The position numbers and the translations under genes were made by a program. The notes beneath the pieces are model-generated. The model was not told the DNA's origin, did no database searches, and saw nothing but the letters and a program-made list of their open reading frames with translations. A stretch of 64,000 nt of DNA from Paralithodes platypus (lineage: Eukaryota; Arthropoda; Malacostraca; Decapoda; Lithodidae): the NCBI GenBank assembly GCA_032716605.1, contig CM064572.1:44230703-44294702 (forward strand), read 5' to 3'. Below are positions 1-10,786 of the stretch, one piece after another. Positions within the stretch are counted from its first letter, which is position 1, and each line of letters opens with the position of its first letter.

Positions 1-814
1 ATCCTATTGGGCATGGAAGCATACATTCCATTCTCTTTCTCTCAGACTAATGCTAACAAATCTTGGTTTACTCACGCCTGTTCTACTGCTGTCCCCAATA
101 AGGAGGAAGCATTCAAACGGTACCGACACTTTAAAATTCAAGACTCTCATTCTTCCTATGTTTCTGCCCGGAATCAAGCCAAATCTGTTCTTCGATTTGC
201 CAAGAACTATTTCATCAATAATAAATGCACTGAACTATCCAACTCTAGCTCTTCCCAAGGTTTCTGGCATCTAGCCAAAAACCTCTCCAACAATTTCTTT
301 TCCTCGTCTTTCCCTACCCCTTCCCACTCTGATGGCACAACCATCACTTCTTCCTCTGATAAAGCTAAACTCTTCGCTCAATCTTTTGCTAGAAACTCCA
401 CCTTGGATGATTCCGGTGCTATTCCTTCCTCTTCACCCTCCTCTCTCTTACTTATGCCTAATATCCTACTCTCTTCTAAAGATGTACTTTCTACCCTCTC
501 TGGCCTTAATACTAATAAGGCGTACGGTCCGGACAGTGTTCCTCCTGTTGTACTCAAAAACTGTGCTTCCGTGCTGACTCCCAGCCTAGGCAAACTCTTT
601 CGTCTCTGTCTATCCTCTAACGTCTTCCCTTCATGCTGGAAGTTTGCTCACATTCAACCTGTCCCAAAGTAGGGTGACCGCTCTCAACCCTCCAACTATC
701 GTCCAATTGCTCTCATCTCTTGTATTTCTAAAGTTTTTGAAACTATTCTTGCTTCCAAATTTCTTAAGCATTTCTCTTCTCATAATCTGCTCTCAGATCG
801 CCAGTATGGCTTCC
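1..814 (+). pseudogene. LINE A copy 1, upstream part of reverse transcriptase ORF (broken)
   Basis: This is the pol-like ORF of a non-LTR retrotransposon; such proteins copy their own RNA at a nicked target site. The frame is open from the window start to a TAG at 670-672 and then continues in the same frame to 814. The visible part is the linker after the endonuclease, then the RT start: a KAYGPDSVPP motif (about 520-545) and, after the stop, SNYRPIAL. The TAG sits where the protein family normally has a basic residue, so it looks like a point nonsense mutation. The endonuclease lies off the window. The clade (Jockey, CR1 or I group) cannot be settled by eye. Three more partial copies lie at 21447, 42408 and 55330. 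Confidence 0.85.
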
Positions 815-818
815 TTAA

Positions 819-1152
819 GGGGAGATGGGCTACTTATTTGATATTGTATTTATCTTATTATTTATTAGATTCCTCCCTAGACCTCCATCAAGCTTATACA
901 AAAAAAAACTTAAGACCCTCCTTCGAGATAAATTTGTACATTTTTCTATCGAAAAATGTCCTGGCCGAAGGCCAGCTCCTCTTAAATCGATACTTAAATT
1001 GCACGAAAGGTCTTAAATTTGACATAAATAGGGCGAAAGCTCTTAAAATCGACAAACTACGGGGGCAAACATCTTAAAATCTAAAAAACAATGGGGCTAA
1101 ACATGTGGTAGAAAGTTGTCCAGAAAAAAATCCCTCAAGTGGAAATCTCCCC
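819..1152 (+). mobile_element. MITE-A copy 1, inserted in LINE A
   Basis: A 334-bp non-coding element with termini GGGGAGAT and ATCTCCCC, flanked by TTAA at 815-818 and 1153-1156. Removing it and one TTAA leaves the LINE reading frame uninterrupted across the joint, which defines the ends exactly. A TTAA duplication is the signature of piggyBac-type transposition, so this is probably a non-autonomous relative; no transposase for it was seen. The interior carries words shared by all copies: a GGCCGAAGGCC palindrome and a threefold motif of about 33 bp containing GTCTTAAAATCG. Confidence 0.9.
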
Positions 1153-1156
1153 TTAA

Positions 1157-2351
1157 GGGTTGCTCTACTGTTGATCTTCTTTCATATCTTACTAACTCTT
1201 GGTCATTCTTCTTTTGGGACTTCGGTGAGACTTTTCCTATTGCACTAGACATATCAAAAGCTTTCTATAGAGTCTGGCACAAATCTTTAATTTCTAAACT
1301 ACCCTCCATCGGTTTCTATCCCTCCATCTGTGCCTTTGTCTCTAATTTCCTCTCCGGCCGTTTCATAGCTACAATTGTGGACGGCCATCGCTCACTTCCT
1401 CACCCTATAAACTCCGGTGTTCCTCAGGGCTCTGTCCTATCTCCTATTCTCTTTCTAATTTTTATAAATTACCTTCTGAACTGTACCTCAACTCCCATCC
1501 ATTCATACGCAGACGACTCAACCTTACACTACTCCATTAGTTTTTCAGAACGCCCTAGCCAGCAATTCCTCAACGACAAACGGAATGAAGCCATAGAACA
1601 CTTAAATTCTGATCTAACTACTATCTCCAATTGGGGCAGAGAAAACCTTGTTACCTTTAATGCTTCCAAAACTCAATTTTTCCATCTATCTACCCGTCAG
1701 GAACTCCCTGCGGACTATCCCTTATTCTTCAACAATACAAAAATCAATCCTTCATCTTCTCTCAATATTCTTGGTGTCTCTTTTTCTTCTGCTCTCAGTT
1801 GGAAGGACTATATTACCAGTCTTGCTAAGGTAGTCTCCCAGAAGCTGGGTGTGCTCAACCACCTTAGGGGGTTCTTTACCCCTGCACAGCTTCTTGCTCT
1901 GTACAGGGGCATAGTGCGTCCTTGTATTGAGTATTGTTCACATGTGTGGGGAGGTTCCTCTCACACCGCTCTCCTAGACAAAATTGAAAGGAAGGCCTTT
2001 CGTATCATTAACTCCCGTCCACTCACCAACTCTCTGCAATCTCTCTCTCTTCACCGCAATGTTACATCTCTCTCGCTATTCTATCGCTACTATAATAATC
2101 AGTGTTCCTCAGAGCTTTCCCAGTGTATACCACCTCCTTTACGTAGGGCACGTGGTACCCGTCTTGCAACACAATCCCACCCCTACTCTGTGCAACTCTC
2201 CAACCCAAGAGTGAAACGTTACTCTCAGACTTTCTTCTATTCAACAGCTGAGCTCTGGAACTCTTTCCCAGAATCAGTCTTTCCCTCTTCCGATGACTTA
2301 AATTGCTTCAAACTCCGTGTGTCCAGGCATTTTGGCTCGAACGTCCCTTGA
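1157..2351 (+). pseudogene. LINE A copy 1, downstream part of reverse transcriptase ORF
   Basis: This continues the LINE A RT after the MITE. It shows DISKAFYRVWHKSL (RT palm, first catalytic Asp region), NSGVPQGSVLSPILF and the catalytic YADDST motif near 1507-1524. It then runs through the thumb and the C-terminal CIEYCSHVWGG and AELWNSFPES motifs that typify Jockey/CR1-like LINE ends, and stops at 2351. The frame is open throughout this part. The 3' UTR runs to a (GATA)n tail at about 2453. The copy is dead because of the stop at 670 and the MITE insertion. Confidence 0.87.
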
Positions 2352-2452
2352 TTTTGGCCCTGTCACTCTTTCAACTATGGGGGAGGCACTCGCTATAGGC
2401 AATTCTGCCTTTTGCCTCCCTCCCTCACATAGAAAACAAAAAATATACTGTG

Positions 2453-2502
2453 GATAGATAGATAGATAGAAAGATAGATGAATAGATAGATAGATAGATA
2501 GA
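2453..2502 (+). repeat. (GATA)n microsatellite at LINE A 3' end
   Basis: About 12 GATA-type units with a few interruptions directly after the LINE A 3' UTR. It may be the LINE's own 3' tail or a microsatellite that seeded there; copy 2 ends in an AT run instead, which favours the second. Confidence 0.85.
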
Positions 2503-2719
2503 CAGGGCGCGCAACACACACACACGCAGGTGCTCAACTAAATTCAGGTCTACATATTTTGTTTTCATTAAAACATACGTGACATTAATAATAAGTTTAT
2601 TTTGCAAAAAAGAAAAAAAAAATGCTGTGAAACTATAAGAGGTAGAAGCACGCACAGGTCGAAAATAGGAGGTCGAATCTGGTTAAGTAAAAATATAAAA
2701 TCGAGTTTTGTATCAAAAT

Positions 2720-3001
2720 TAAAACAAACATCCATTAGATCCCCTACGAGATAAATTTGTAAATTGTTCGGTAGAAAAATGTCACGGCCGAACGCCCGTT
2801 GCTCCACAAGTACAGGCTCGCTATCGCTCGCCAGGAAAAAATTGACACCTAAAAGGCACGCAAGGTCTTAATATTGGCCAACAAATGGGGTGAAAGGTCT
2901 TAAAATCTCCAAACTAATGGGCCGAACGTCTTTAAATCTAACAATTAATGAAGATAAATATGAGGGTGAAGGGAGTCCAGAAAAAAGCAACCATCCCACT
3001 C
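2720..3001 (+). mobile_element. MITE-A copy 2, 5'-truncated
   Basis: Carries the MITE-A core (TTCGGTAGAAAAATGTC, GGCTCGCTATCGCTCGCC, then GGTCTTAATATT and GGTCTTAAAATC repeats) and a decayed right end just before TTAA at 3002-3005. The left terminus is missing. Confidence 0.8.
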
Positions 3002-3049
3002 TTAATTAAGTCGGCCTCTATTTTGTTCGGCATGTGTTTAATTTGACGT

Positions 3050-3145
3050 CAACTTTATACGGTCTTGAGGATTATGACGCGTTTTGGCAGTTTATTCTGG
3101 CTATCATTAGGCGATTTTATACAACTTGGGGTGACCTTGTGGGAG
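3050..3145 (+). mobile_element. MITE-B fragment (left half)
   Basis: Matches the left half of the MITE-B family best seen at 51642-51844, including GATTATGACGCGTTTTGGCA and GGCGATTTTATAC. It breaks off where MITE-A copy 3 begins. Confidence 0.7.
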
Positions 3146-3154
3146 TTAAAGAGT

Positions 3155-3457
3155 GAGGGGGGATGGGCGTATTTATTTGCTCTTGCAGGCATCTTTTTAC
3201 GATTGTTTCAGTTTCCTCCCTAAACCTCCATCAAGCTTCGAAAAATACCCCCTAGATCCCCTTTCAAGATAAATTTGTATATTTTTCGGTAGAAAAATTT
3301 CACGGCTGAGAGCCGTTTCCATTTAATATTTCAGGCTCGCTATCGCTCGCCAGGAAAAAATCGACAACTAAAGGGCACGATAGCTCAAAAAATGTACAAC
3401 GACATGGAGCTAAAGGTGTTAAAATCGCCAAATTAAAGGGACGAACGTTTTAACGCC
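3155..3457 (+). mobile_element. MITE-A copy 3, right end replaced by repeat C
   Basis: Has a GGGGATGGGCGTATTT-type left end after TTAA (3146-3149), the AATTTGTATATTTTTCGGTA and GCTCGCTATCGCTCGCCAGG words, and parts of the 33-bp repeats. Similarity to MITE-A stops near 3457, where repeat C begins. Confidence 0.8.
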
Positions 3458-3715
3458 TTACGAGCGGGCCCGTCAGTAACTTCTATTACCCACCAAGCGG
3501 GTGGTTTTACCCAAAATGACCTTGTTTCCGTGCTCTTTTTCATGCATAAACAAGAGCCAGAGCGTAATACAATTATGTATCCCTGAAAGGGCGATAATTG
3601 AGCTTTCCAATGACACCAAAACCCTCTTTCTACGACCACGCGTTCTCTTGCAACGATCATGCAAGACTAAGGAAAAATCCCTAAAATACGGTAATTTACG
3701 GGTGGGGGGGGAGCG
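3458..3715 (+). repeat. Dispersed repeat C, copy 1
   Basis: An unclassified interspersed repeat containing TTTCCGTGCTCTTTTTCATG, an AGAGCCAGAGCGTAATACAA word and TTGCAACGATC. Related copies lie at 18405-18866 and 46905-47310. In two of the three places it abuts or interrupts MITE-A. No coding capacity was recognised. Confidence 0.75.
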
Positions 3716-4465
3716 AGCGAAGCGATCCAAGGTAGCTGGGGGGGGGGGGGGGGGTGTAATCCTCCCCAAGATTTTTTTTTGTTTTAAATATTCCTATCTA
3801 GGTGACTGTTGACGCTATCCATGAATCTATATTGAAGTAATAATTAAAGTAATGTACAATTATTATCAAACCATTACAGTATATAATGGATTAGGCTCGT
3901 TTTTTTTTTTTTATTAGCAGCACCACTTTGATGAACATTTTGTCGTTTATTAGCCATGGCTGATATAAGAATAACAAATAATAATAATAATAAAATAATA
4001 AAAATTAATAAATAATATACGTAACTATATACATGAACTGTGTTCAATTATATTTCAACCCAACCACTGGCGTTAGGGAGTTAAAATAGGCCTTATTGGC
4101 TATCTAGCAATGCATTACTTCAATACTGGGGCCTCTTCTTGAGAACTCCAGTCCCTTGTTGCAAAGCAAATTGTAAGAGGCTTGCCGCTTTGAGCAGAGG
4201 TTCTGCTGCTTCGAAACGTCGGAGTTTGTACCTGACCCTGAATCAGCCGAAGGGTTAGATTACAAACGAAAGGGTTCAATGCTTACAACTGTGTTCCTTG
4301 TCTCATTTCACAGTTCCTGGGTTACGTAGGTACAAGTACCATAGCCTATATACGGGAGGTGTAGGGTAGCATTAAAAAAAAGTGCTCCAGAGTCCAACAT
4401 TGAAAGAATGACAGTCATAGCCTAACGAAGGTACTGTACACTCTATGCCATAAATGTTGCCTCAC
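3716..4465. other. Intergenic stretch, no gene seen
   Basis: AT-rich spacer with a G-run near 3739-3754, short A/T runs and an ATA-rich patch near 3978-4015. I saw no ORF, tRNA or terminal repeat that I could defend. Confidence 0.6.
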
Positions 4466-4468
4466 TTA

Positions 4469-5003
4469 AGGCCGCGTAATACAGAACTCGAATCCACCAG
4501 AACCCACTGGAATCGAACTTTTCACCGGAATTGACGAGAATTACGCGGCCTTAATCGAGTGTGACTTCAGAGTAGAATGCGACCCGTCAATGACCGGAAT
4601 GTAACTCGAACGTAACTCGATGGACTCGAATGTAACCCAAATATGAGTCGATGTTAACCAGTAAGTGACTCGAAGGAAACCGGATGTGGAAAGAAGACTA
4701 TTCGATCCCAAGTCGAATGCAACTCGAATGACCAGAATGAGACCGGAATGTCAGTATATCATGACCAGAATTACATGAAGTTAAGTCGAATGTAAGTGGA
4801 ACTAAGTTGAACGTAACTCGAATAGGCAGAAGGTGACTCGATGAGGAACCTTTGAGTATATAAAGGGAGGATTGGTTCACAGGCACACCAGTAGTAACAG
4901 GGCACTCACCACGGCAACATAAGCACTTTCAATCACATACACACATACACGTACACGAGGGGAGGGGGGGGGGGGGGTGAAGATAGGGTTTTTCTGGACC
5001 CCC
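4469..5003 (+). repeat. Left inverted arm of FB-1
   Basis: Pairs with 6216-6751. It includes a TATAAAGGGAGG word near 4859-4870 and ends in a CACGAGGGGAGG stretch followed by a G-run, all mirrored in the right arm. Confidence 0.85.
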
Positions 5004-5332
5004 TTCTCCCTCATGTTTAGCCCCATTAGTTTTTGATGTTCATTCCATTAGTTTGGCGGTTATAAAAAAAATTGCCCTATTTCTTTGTTAATATTAAGAC
5101 CTTTCGTGCCATTTAGGCATAGGTTTATTTCCTGGCGAGCGATAGGGAGCCTGTAACTTTAGGAGGAACTGGTCATCGGCTGGGACACTTTTCTACCGAA
5201 AAATGTACAAATTAATCTCGAATTGAGTGTATTTTTTAAGCTTTGATGGATGGCTAGCGAAGAAAGTAAAAACAAAAAAATATATATAGGCTAAATAAAA
5301 AATAGACCAAAAAGTAACCCTACCCCCTTAAC
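4985..5332 (-). mobile_element. MITE-A copy 4, inside FB-1
   Basis: Minus-orientation MITE-A, with CTGGACCCCCTTCTCCCTCA, TTAAGACCTTTCGTGCC, CCTGGCGAGCGATAG and CTACCGAAAAATGTACAAA in order. It begins within the inner edge of the left arm; the right arm carries only its first bases (GGGTCCAGAAAAACCC). Confidence 0.8.
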
Positions 5333-6215
5333 TCACACAGCTGGGGTGAAGGAAGAACACTTCTCATTGGTAGACACAACTGAGGGGAAGCCGGAGTTAA
5401 GGTGTGGAGAGTTAGATGAGTAAGTTTGATTCCAGGTACTACTTGAAATACAATGGCCTCGTATAGGGCCGATTATATATTTTATTTTATTTATTATTAT
5501 TTTATTTAAATTTTTTCAATCCATTATATATTTGGGGCCGCACCTAGTCGAGTTTTATATTCTGGTTGTATTCCAGTTACCTTCTAGTTGGATTCCACTT
5601 GTATTCTAGTACTTCTAGTCATGTTCGAGTCGACATCCAGTGTACACTCGATACATCAAGCAAGTATGCAGTCATCTACCAGTCATATTCTAGTCGGCAT
5701 CCAGTTGTATTCTTCTTAATTCGGGTTATATTCAACTCTCATTCCATTACATTCAATTTTAAAGTGGAATAATCAACTTGTCATCCAGTTGACTTCCGGT
5801 CATTATCGAGTGGCATCGAGTTACATTCAAGTAATTCGAGTCGGCATCGACTATAAAATTACATCAGAACATGACCAGAATAGGTAGAATGCGACTCTAA
5901 TGCGACTCGAATGCGACCAGGATACGACTAGAATGTAACTCGATAATTTAAAACGGTTTTTTCACTCGATAAATCGTAGAAAGTTAACGCATGCACTAAC
6001 TTTTTGCTCACTCACTCGATCAATCGAGTGACGACTAGAACATCACTCGAAACACAAGAATAGACAAGAATCTAACCAGAACACGTACAAGAATAGACCA
6101 GAATGGGGAAGAAGTGGCTAAAATTTGAATTTTTGAATTCATTCCGGTGGGTTCTGGTGGATTCGAGTTATGTATGACGCGGCCTTAAAGGCCGCGTCAG
6201 GTCCAGAAGGTCCGC
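5333..6215. other. FB-1 interior
   Basis: Non-coding interior of the fold-back element. 5540-5850 and 5870-6110 hold many spaced copies of the CATTCGAGT / ACTCGAATG-type word in both directions. An AT-rich patch lies at 5475-5535. No ORF with recognisable protein similarity was found. Confidence 0.6.
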
Positions 6216-6751
6216 GAAGAGGGTCCAGAAAAACCCTATCTTCACCCCCCCCCCCTCCCCTCGTGTACGTGTATGTGTGTATGTGATTGAAAGTGCTTAT
6301 GTTGCCGTGGTGAGTGCCCTGTTACTACTGGTGTGCCTGTGAACCAATCCTCCCTTTATATACTCAAAGGTTCCTCATCGAGTCACGTTCCACTTACGTT
6401 CGAGTTACGTTCAACTTAGTTTCACTTACATTCGACTTAACTTCATGTAATTCTGGTCATGATATACTGACATTCCGGTCTCATTCTGGTCATTCGAGTT
6501 GCATTCGACTTGGGACGAATAGTCTTCTTTCCACATCCGGTTTCCTTCGAGTCACTTACTGGTTAACATCGACTCATATTTGGGTTACATTCGAGTCCAT
6601 CGAGTTACGTTCGAGTTACATTCCGGTCATTGACGGGTCGCATTCTCCTCTGAAGTCACACTCGATTAAGGCCGCGTAATTCTCGTCAATTCCGGTGAAA
6701 AGTTCGATTCCAGTGGGTTCTGGTGGATTCGAGTTCTGTATGACGCGGCCT
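6216..6751 (-). repeat. Right inverted arm of FB-1
   Basis: Reverse complement of 4469-5003 with few differences, ending in ATGACGCGGCCT at 6740-6751. A short frame here that looks like a CDS is the mirror of a frame in the left arm and is a by-product of the inverted repeat. Confidence 0.85.
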
Positions 6752-6754
6752 TTA

Positions 6755-7530
6755 GGCTCTATTTTAGCTGATGTATTGTATCCATACTTAATTGACTAAT
6801 ATAAAACTAGTATGCATCTTTTGCATGATCAAGCTAAGGTTTAGTAATACCATAGTTAACCACAAATTAAAATATAACTGGGAATAATAAGAACTTTGTA
6901 ATCTACCCTCACCTGAGAGTAGAGTATAAGTTTCTAGATGAAACCTCGATAGCAAAAAGAATGTCTAAATTGTAGGCTATATATTAGGCCCCCTACAGTT
7001 AGAAAAATCATTAATGAGAAGACAAAAACATACACATTTCTAAGCCTAATAGCTTAGCCTACTCTACAAATATCTTCGATAGCCTACCACTCTACTTTCT
7101 CACAAGGTTAAGTTCATAGGTTATCTATGAAATATAGATAACGATTAGACAATTACAGTTCACGAAAAAGGATTAGGCCTACCTAGCCAGTGCGTCCTGA
7201 GAAAGTAGCGGGTAGGAGCGAGAGCAGCAATTATATTCTCCCACGCACCGCCAAAGTAATACTGATAGAGTGTCACTGTCACGAGTGATCGTTTTTTTGT
7301 TGAATTTAAAATATCCACTTCTAGTCAAGACAATGCCATGACGTCACAGGAGAGAAGAAAAGGAAGCATGGCGATTATTTTACTAGTTATTACTTTTATG
7401 TATACTGTATACTATTACTGTAGTATTATTTATATTATTTTCAGATCCGTTTGGGGGCCCCCCTCTCTTGGGTCCCCGGGGGGCGATTTTAATCAGTCCC
7501 CTCCCCCCCCCCCCTTAGCTACACCACTGG
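6755..7530. other. Spacer, no gene seen
   Basis: AT-rich spacer followed by a GC-rich patch with C-runs (7450-7515) that abuts the truncated Gypsy-1 5' LTR. No supported feature. Confidence 0.55.
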
Positions 7531-9149
7531 CCCGGGATAGTGAGTAAGTTGCTTCCCTCCTCCCTCCTGGCGGAGTTTTTCCTGCCCGCGCGTGCTTTCT
7601 CACGCCCCTTGATTGGCTGGCTGTGTCACGTGACACCTGCTGCCTCGTGACGTCTCGGCCTGTGATTGGCCGACCACCGCGTCTTTGTGGGCTCCTGTGT
7701 TGTGGGGGTCCACCGGAGCTGCCTTCTTTAGAGCAGGCTAGGGACGTGCACGACTAACACCCTTTTTACAACTCTCTCCCATATCCCCACCATTCTGATA
7801 CTGTCTCTCTCACTCCACTTCTTCTCTTTCATTCCTCTCATCTTTTAACATCACAGCACTCCCTTTGGGTTCTGCATACGATTTCATATCGGCCCATCGT
7901 ATTGTGTGCGTCACTCTCTGAGATATTTACATGTATTAGAATAGGCTATAAGGTTTCTTAGTCTATGGAGGTTTGAAGACTCTGTGTGTGTCTCCCTCAA
8001 TGTCCTTAGTTTATGGAGGTTTGATGACTCTGTGTGTGTCTCCCTCATTATCAGTAGTGCTCTGCTGGGTTATTTAATGCTAGACTGGGATAAGGTTTCT
8101 GATATCGTTGTCACCGATGTGTGTATGGTTCGCTTATACCTACACGACTTCGATGGTTTCTGTGGTAGCCTAGGTACTCCTATTGGTTGTGTCTTTTGCG
8201 AGTGCAGCATCGTGTTGTAAGAGGGCATTAGCCTACTACCTTATAACACAGTGCTGCCTCTTTGCTTGACTTTTGAGGGATCACCAGGGTAGAGCCAGAT
8301 ACTTGAGATCTGGGTTTACCAAGAGAGCATCCCCGTCATTAACGTAACTTTAACCATACCGCCTTAAGGACCACGCTAGGCTATGAGCCTGTCTTGCTCA
8401 GCCACAGTTTCCTAACCTTGATATCCCAGCTAGACTTTATTCACTTAGCAGACACTAGTTAGGACATAAGCTCTTTTGATATGTATGCATTATTATTCAC
8501 AAGCATTTATTAGTCTAGGTTGTTGTTGAGTGGCACAACCATAGTAGACTGTTTCGTTGATAAGGAAGTACTTCTCTTTTAGTGTCGAGCATTACTACCG
8601 TTGCGCATTTATAGTATTCTCGTGTCAGTTAACATTATATGTCCTATCTTTTTGTGTATTCGCTGTACACGTGTGGTGTCCAACCTCCTGCCTTTATTTA
8701 TAGTTTAAGATACGAGCATCTTATGAACATCAGACATTCTTCAGAAGTTTCCAGGTCTATGCTGTAGGACTATACTTCACTTGCTTTCAGATAGGAGTGA
8801 AGGGTTTATTGTTGTTTAGAGTAACTGTATTAAAGCCTTTTTGTTTTATTGAATTAAATCTTGCAGTGATTTAATTGATCTTTCCCTAGATTCTTGTTTA
8901 TGCATTTTAACGTAACTTGCATCCTGTGTGTTATCAGGCTATACCAGTGTGGGTTAGCCTGAAGTAGAGTACATTTATGCCCACTTAAGGATACCCCGTT
9001 ATCACAGATTAACTCGGAAGGGTATAGGTGTTTTGTTCGCCGGCATATAAGTTCAAGGGTTTGGATCTAGCGTACCATTGTTGCATAGTACCCTATTACT
9101 AGTCCAATCTTTAAGTGCCCTTGTTTTATTCGTAGCCCCGGTCGTAACA
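7531..9149 (+). mobile_element. Gypsy-1 5' LTR, lacking its first ~244 bp
   Basis: Aligns with 13780-15394 over its whole length with few differences, and ends CCCCGGTCGTAACA exactly as the 3' LTR does. The first ~244 bp of the LTR (13536-13779 in the 3' copy) are absent, so the left target duplication is lost. A tandem duplication of about 45 bp containing GGAGGTTTGATGACTCTG lies at 7960-8050. Short frames inside the LTR have no protein similarity that I recognise. Confidence 0.92.
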
Positions 9150-9151
9150 AA

Positions 9152-9169
9152 TGGCGACCTTGCCAGGAT
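9152..9169 (+). other. Candidate primer binding site of Gypsy-1
   Basis: TGGCGACCTTGCCAGG lies two bases after the LTR end. A TGG start complementary to a tRNA 3' CCA end is expected here for Gypsy elements. The same TGGCGACCTT follows the Gypsy-2 LTR at 62789. I cannot name the tRNA from sequence alone. Confidence 0.75.
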
Positions 9170-9424
9170 CTTATTTTAGTAGAAACCAGGATCCATTTGT
9201 TGATTGTTGCAGTAATTACATATAATGACCTTGCCTGGTATCTAAGAAAGAATTGCAGGATTGTTGGACATTTGTTTTTGAGGAATATTTTGGACACGTG
9301 GGATTTTTTTTTGGCAACGTAGTATAGCACTTGAGTTGTCTTCAAGCATTTTTGAGTGAATAGTGCTACATGAGAGTAGGTACTTCTTTTTTTTCATAAA
9401 CGTTGAGAATTTCCAGTGGACACT

Positions 9425-10786
9425 ATGTCGAACGACGGATCAGTACATAGTGAGAGCACAGGCGAGGAGGTGGAGAAGGTGGAGTTGTCTAGCGGCGCTC
9501 GGGTGGTAAACAGTGAGGAGGATGCTCGGATATTTTTGGAGGAGCCTGTGTCAGCGGATCGGGTGTCGGGGCTAGACCGGTACGGACTACAGTGTGTAGC
9601 CACGGTCTTAGGGTTTCCCGGTACTAGCGGTTTGTCGAGAGGTGAGCTGGTTACCTGTGTGCTCGGTGGGGTGCGTGGGGCTTCGGGTGGAGCGGGAGCT
9701 GGGGCACCTTCTGCCCAGCCCCCATTCCACTCGACTCCTACCATGGCGCCCCCTCGGGCTCCGGAGCCGGGTACGTTCCCGCAGGCCGAAGCCCGCTGGC
9801 GGTTGGGTATACCTCTAGGTGATTCAAAGGGTGGGTCCCCACTAGTAGCACCCCCTCCTCAGGGTTTGTCTTCCGAGATGTTGTTTCGGCTTGAACTCGC
9901 CAAACTTGAGCTCGAGCAGCGGAAGCGAGAGGCTGAGCTCAGGATTCAGGCTGAGGAGAGAAAGGCCGTACATGAGGCTGAGCTTCAGGTGGAGGCTACA
10001 AAGTACTGTGCAGACAGAGAGCTTGAGAAGTCTCGGGTGGAGTCGACAGGGCAGCGTCTCGGTTCTGCGAATCGAGGTCTTGATCAGTCTTTATCGCACC
10101 TGCTCAAGTTGGTCCAGGACCCTGTATTTGATGAGTCGGGGGTCACCTATTTTTTTTTGCGTTTTGAGAAGAAGTGCCGGGAGCACCAGTGGCCCGAGGT
10201 TAAGTGGGCAGCCCTTGTTTCCTCTAGGTTGGTTGGCAAAGGACTCAAGGCATATGATGCGTTGCCCTTGGAGTCTTGCATTGATTATGAGGTATTGAAG
10301 GAGACTGTTCTGCGGGCATATGAGTTACAACCAGAGACTTATAGGTTGAAGTTCCGGGGTGTTACGAAGGGTCGTGAGTGCACCTTTCTTGAACATGCCC
10401 GGGAACTGTCTGACACTTTTGGGAACTGGCTGAGATCGGAGAAGGCAACGACTTTTGAGGAGATAAAACAGTTGATGCTTCTCGAGCAGTTCTTTAAGTG
10501 TACGGGCAGCGACCTGACGTTGAACCTTAAAGAGAAAAATCCTAAAACTCTACAGGAGGCAGCTGAGATGGCTGACCGTAGGCTATCGCTGATTCGTGGG
10601 TGCGGGTCTGCACAACGAAACGATGCAGGTAACAAGGGGCGCAACACTCCACCCCCCCGAGTCAGTGATACACCATATAACAACGAAAATAAGAGCAATA
10701 ATACCAATTTTGATCACCAACCTAAAACCGTCCCGTTTAAGAAGGGTCAGGGCCCTTCCCCACCCCCGGGGAAGTCCAAAGGGTGA
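9425..10786 (+). CDS. gag: Gypsy-1 Gag (capsid) protein
   Basis: Structural polyprotein that would package element RNA into virus-like particles in the cytoplasm. The ATG at 9425 is the first in frame and matches the start of the second copy at 63047. The order is an acidic N-terminus, a Pro/Gly-rich stretch, a long Glu/Arg/Lys-rich coiled-coil-like helix (about residues 155-210) and a retroviral-type capsid domain (FLRFEKKCREHQWP to LQEAAEMADRRLSL). The frame stops at 10784-10786, just before a CCHC zinc knuckle that lies in another frame. That knuckle normally ends Gag, so either a frameshift mutation or programmed shifting separates them; I favour mutation. Confidence 0.85.
   Translation: MSNDGSVHSESTGEEVEKVELSSGARVVNSEEDARIFLEEPVSADRVSGLDRYGLQCVATVLGFPGTSGLSRGELVTCVLGGVRGASGGAGAGAPSAQPPFHSTPTMAPPRAPEPGTFPQAEARWRLGIPLGDSKGGSPLVAPPPQGLSSEMLFRLELAKLELEQRKREAELRIQAEERKAVHEAELQVEATKYCADRELEKSRVESTGQRLGSANRGLDQSLSHLLKLVQDPVFDESGVTYFFLRFEKKCREHQWPEVKWAALVSSRLVGKGLKAYDALPLESCIDYEVLKETVLRAYELQPETYRLKFRGVTKGRECTFLEHARELSDTFGNWLRSEKATTFEEIKQLMLLEQFFKCTGSDLTLNLKEKNPKTLQEAAEMADRRLSLIRGCGSAQRNDAGNKGRNTPPPRVSDTPYNNENKSNNTNFDHQPKTVPFKKGQGPSPPPGKSKG

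Larger units (their letters stand above)
4469..6751. mobile_element. Fold-back DNA transposon (FB-1), Harbinger-like by TTA flanks
   Basis: A 2,283-bp element bounded by TTA at 4466-4468 and 6752-6754. The termini are AGGCCGCGTAATACAGAAC and its near-complement. The ends form inverted arms of about 535 bp (4469-5003 and 6216-6751) that match over most of their length. Each arm contains a smaller palindrome ending in ATTACGCGGCCTTAA and dozens of degenerate words such as ACTCGAATG, ACCGGAATG and ACCAGAATG. A further AGGCCGCGTC end lies at about 6189, so the unit may be two abutting copies. No transposase ORF is visible. A 3-bp TWA duplication is typical of PIF/Harbinger; that assignment is an inference. 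Confidence 0.75.

Noticed and set aside
4859..4880. TATA-box promoter for a gene in the fold-back arm
   Set aside because: A TATAAAGG word exists and is mirrored in the other arm, but no ORF or transcript feature follows.
7984..8220. 78-codon LTR ORF and its 104-codon partner at 14148-14462
   Set aside because: Both lie inside the LTR, with differing lengths and no recognisable domain; an LTR-encoded protein is not supported.
9394..9744. 116-codon antisense ORF opposite Gypsy gag, repeated opposite the second gag at 63004-63357
   Set aside because: Antisense shadow of the Pro/Gly-rich gag start; conserved only because gag is conserved.
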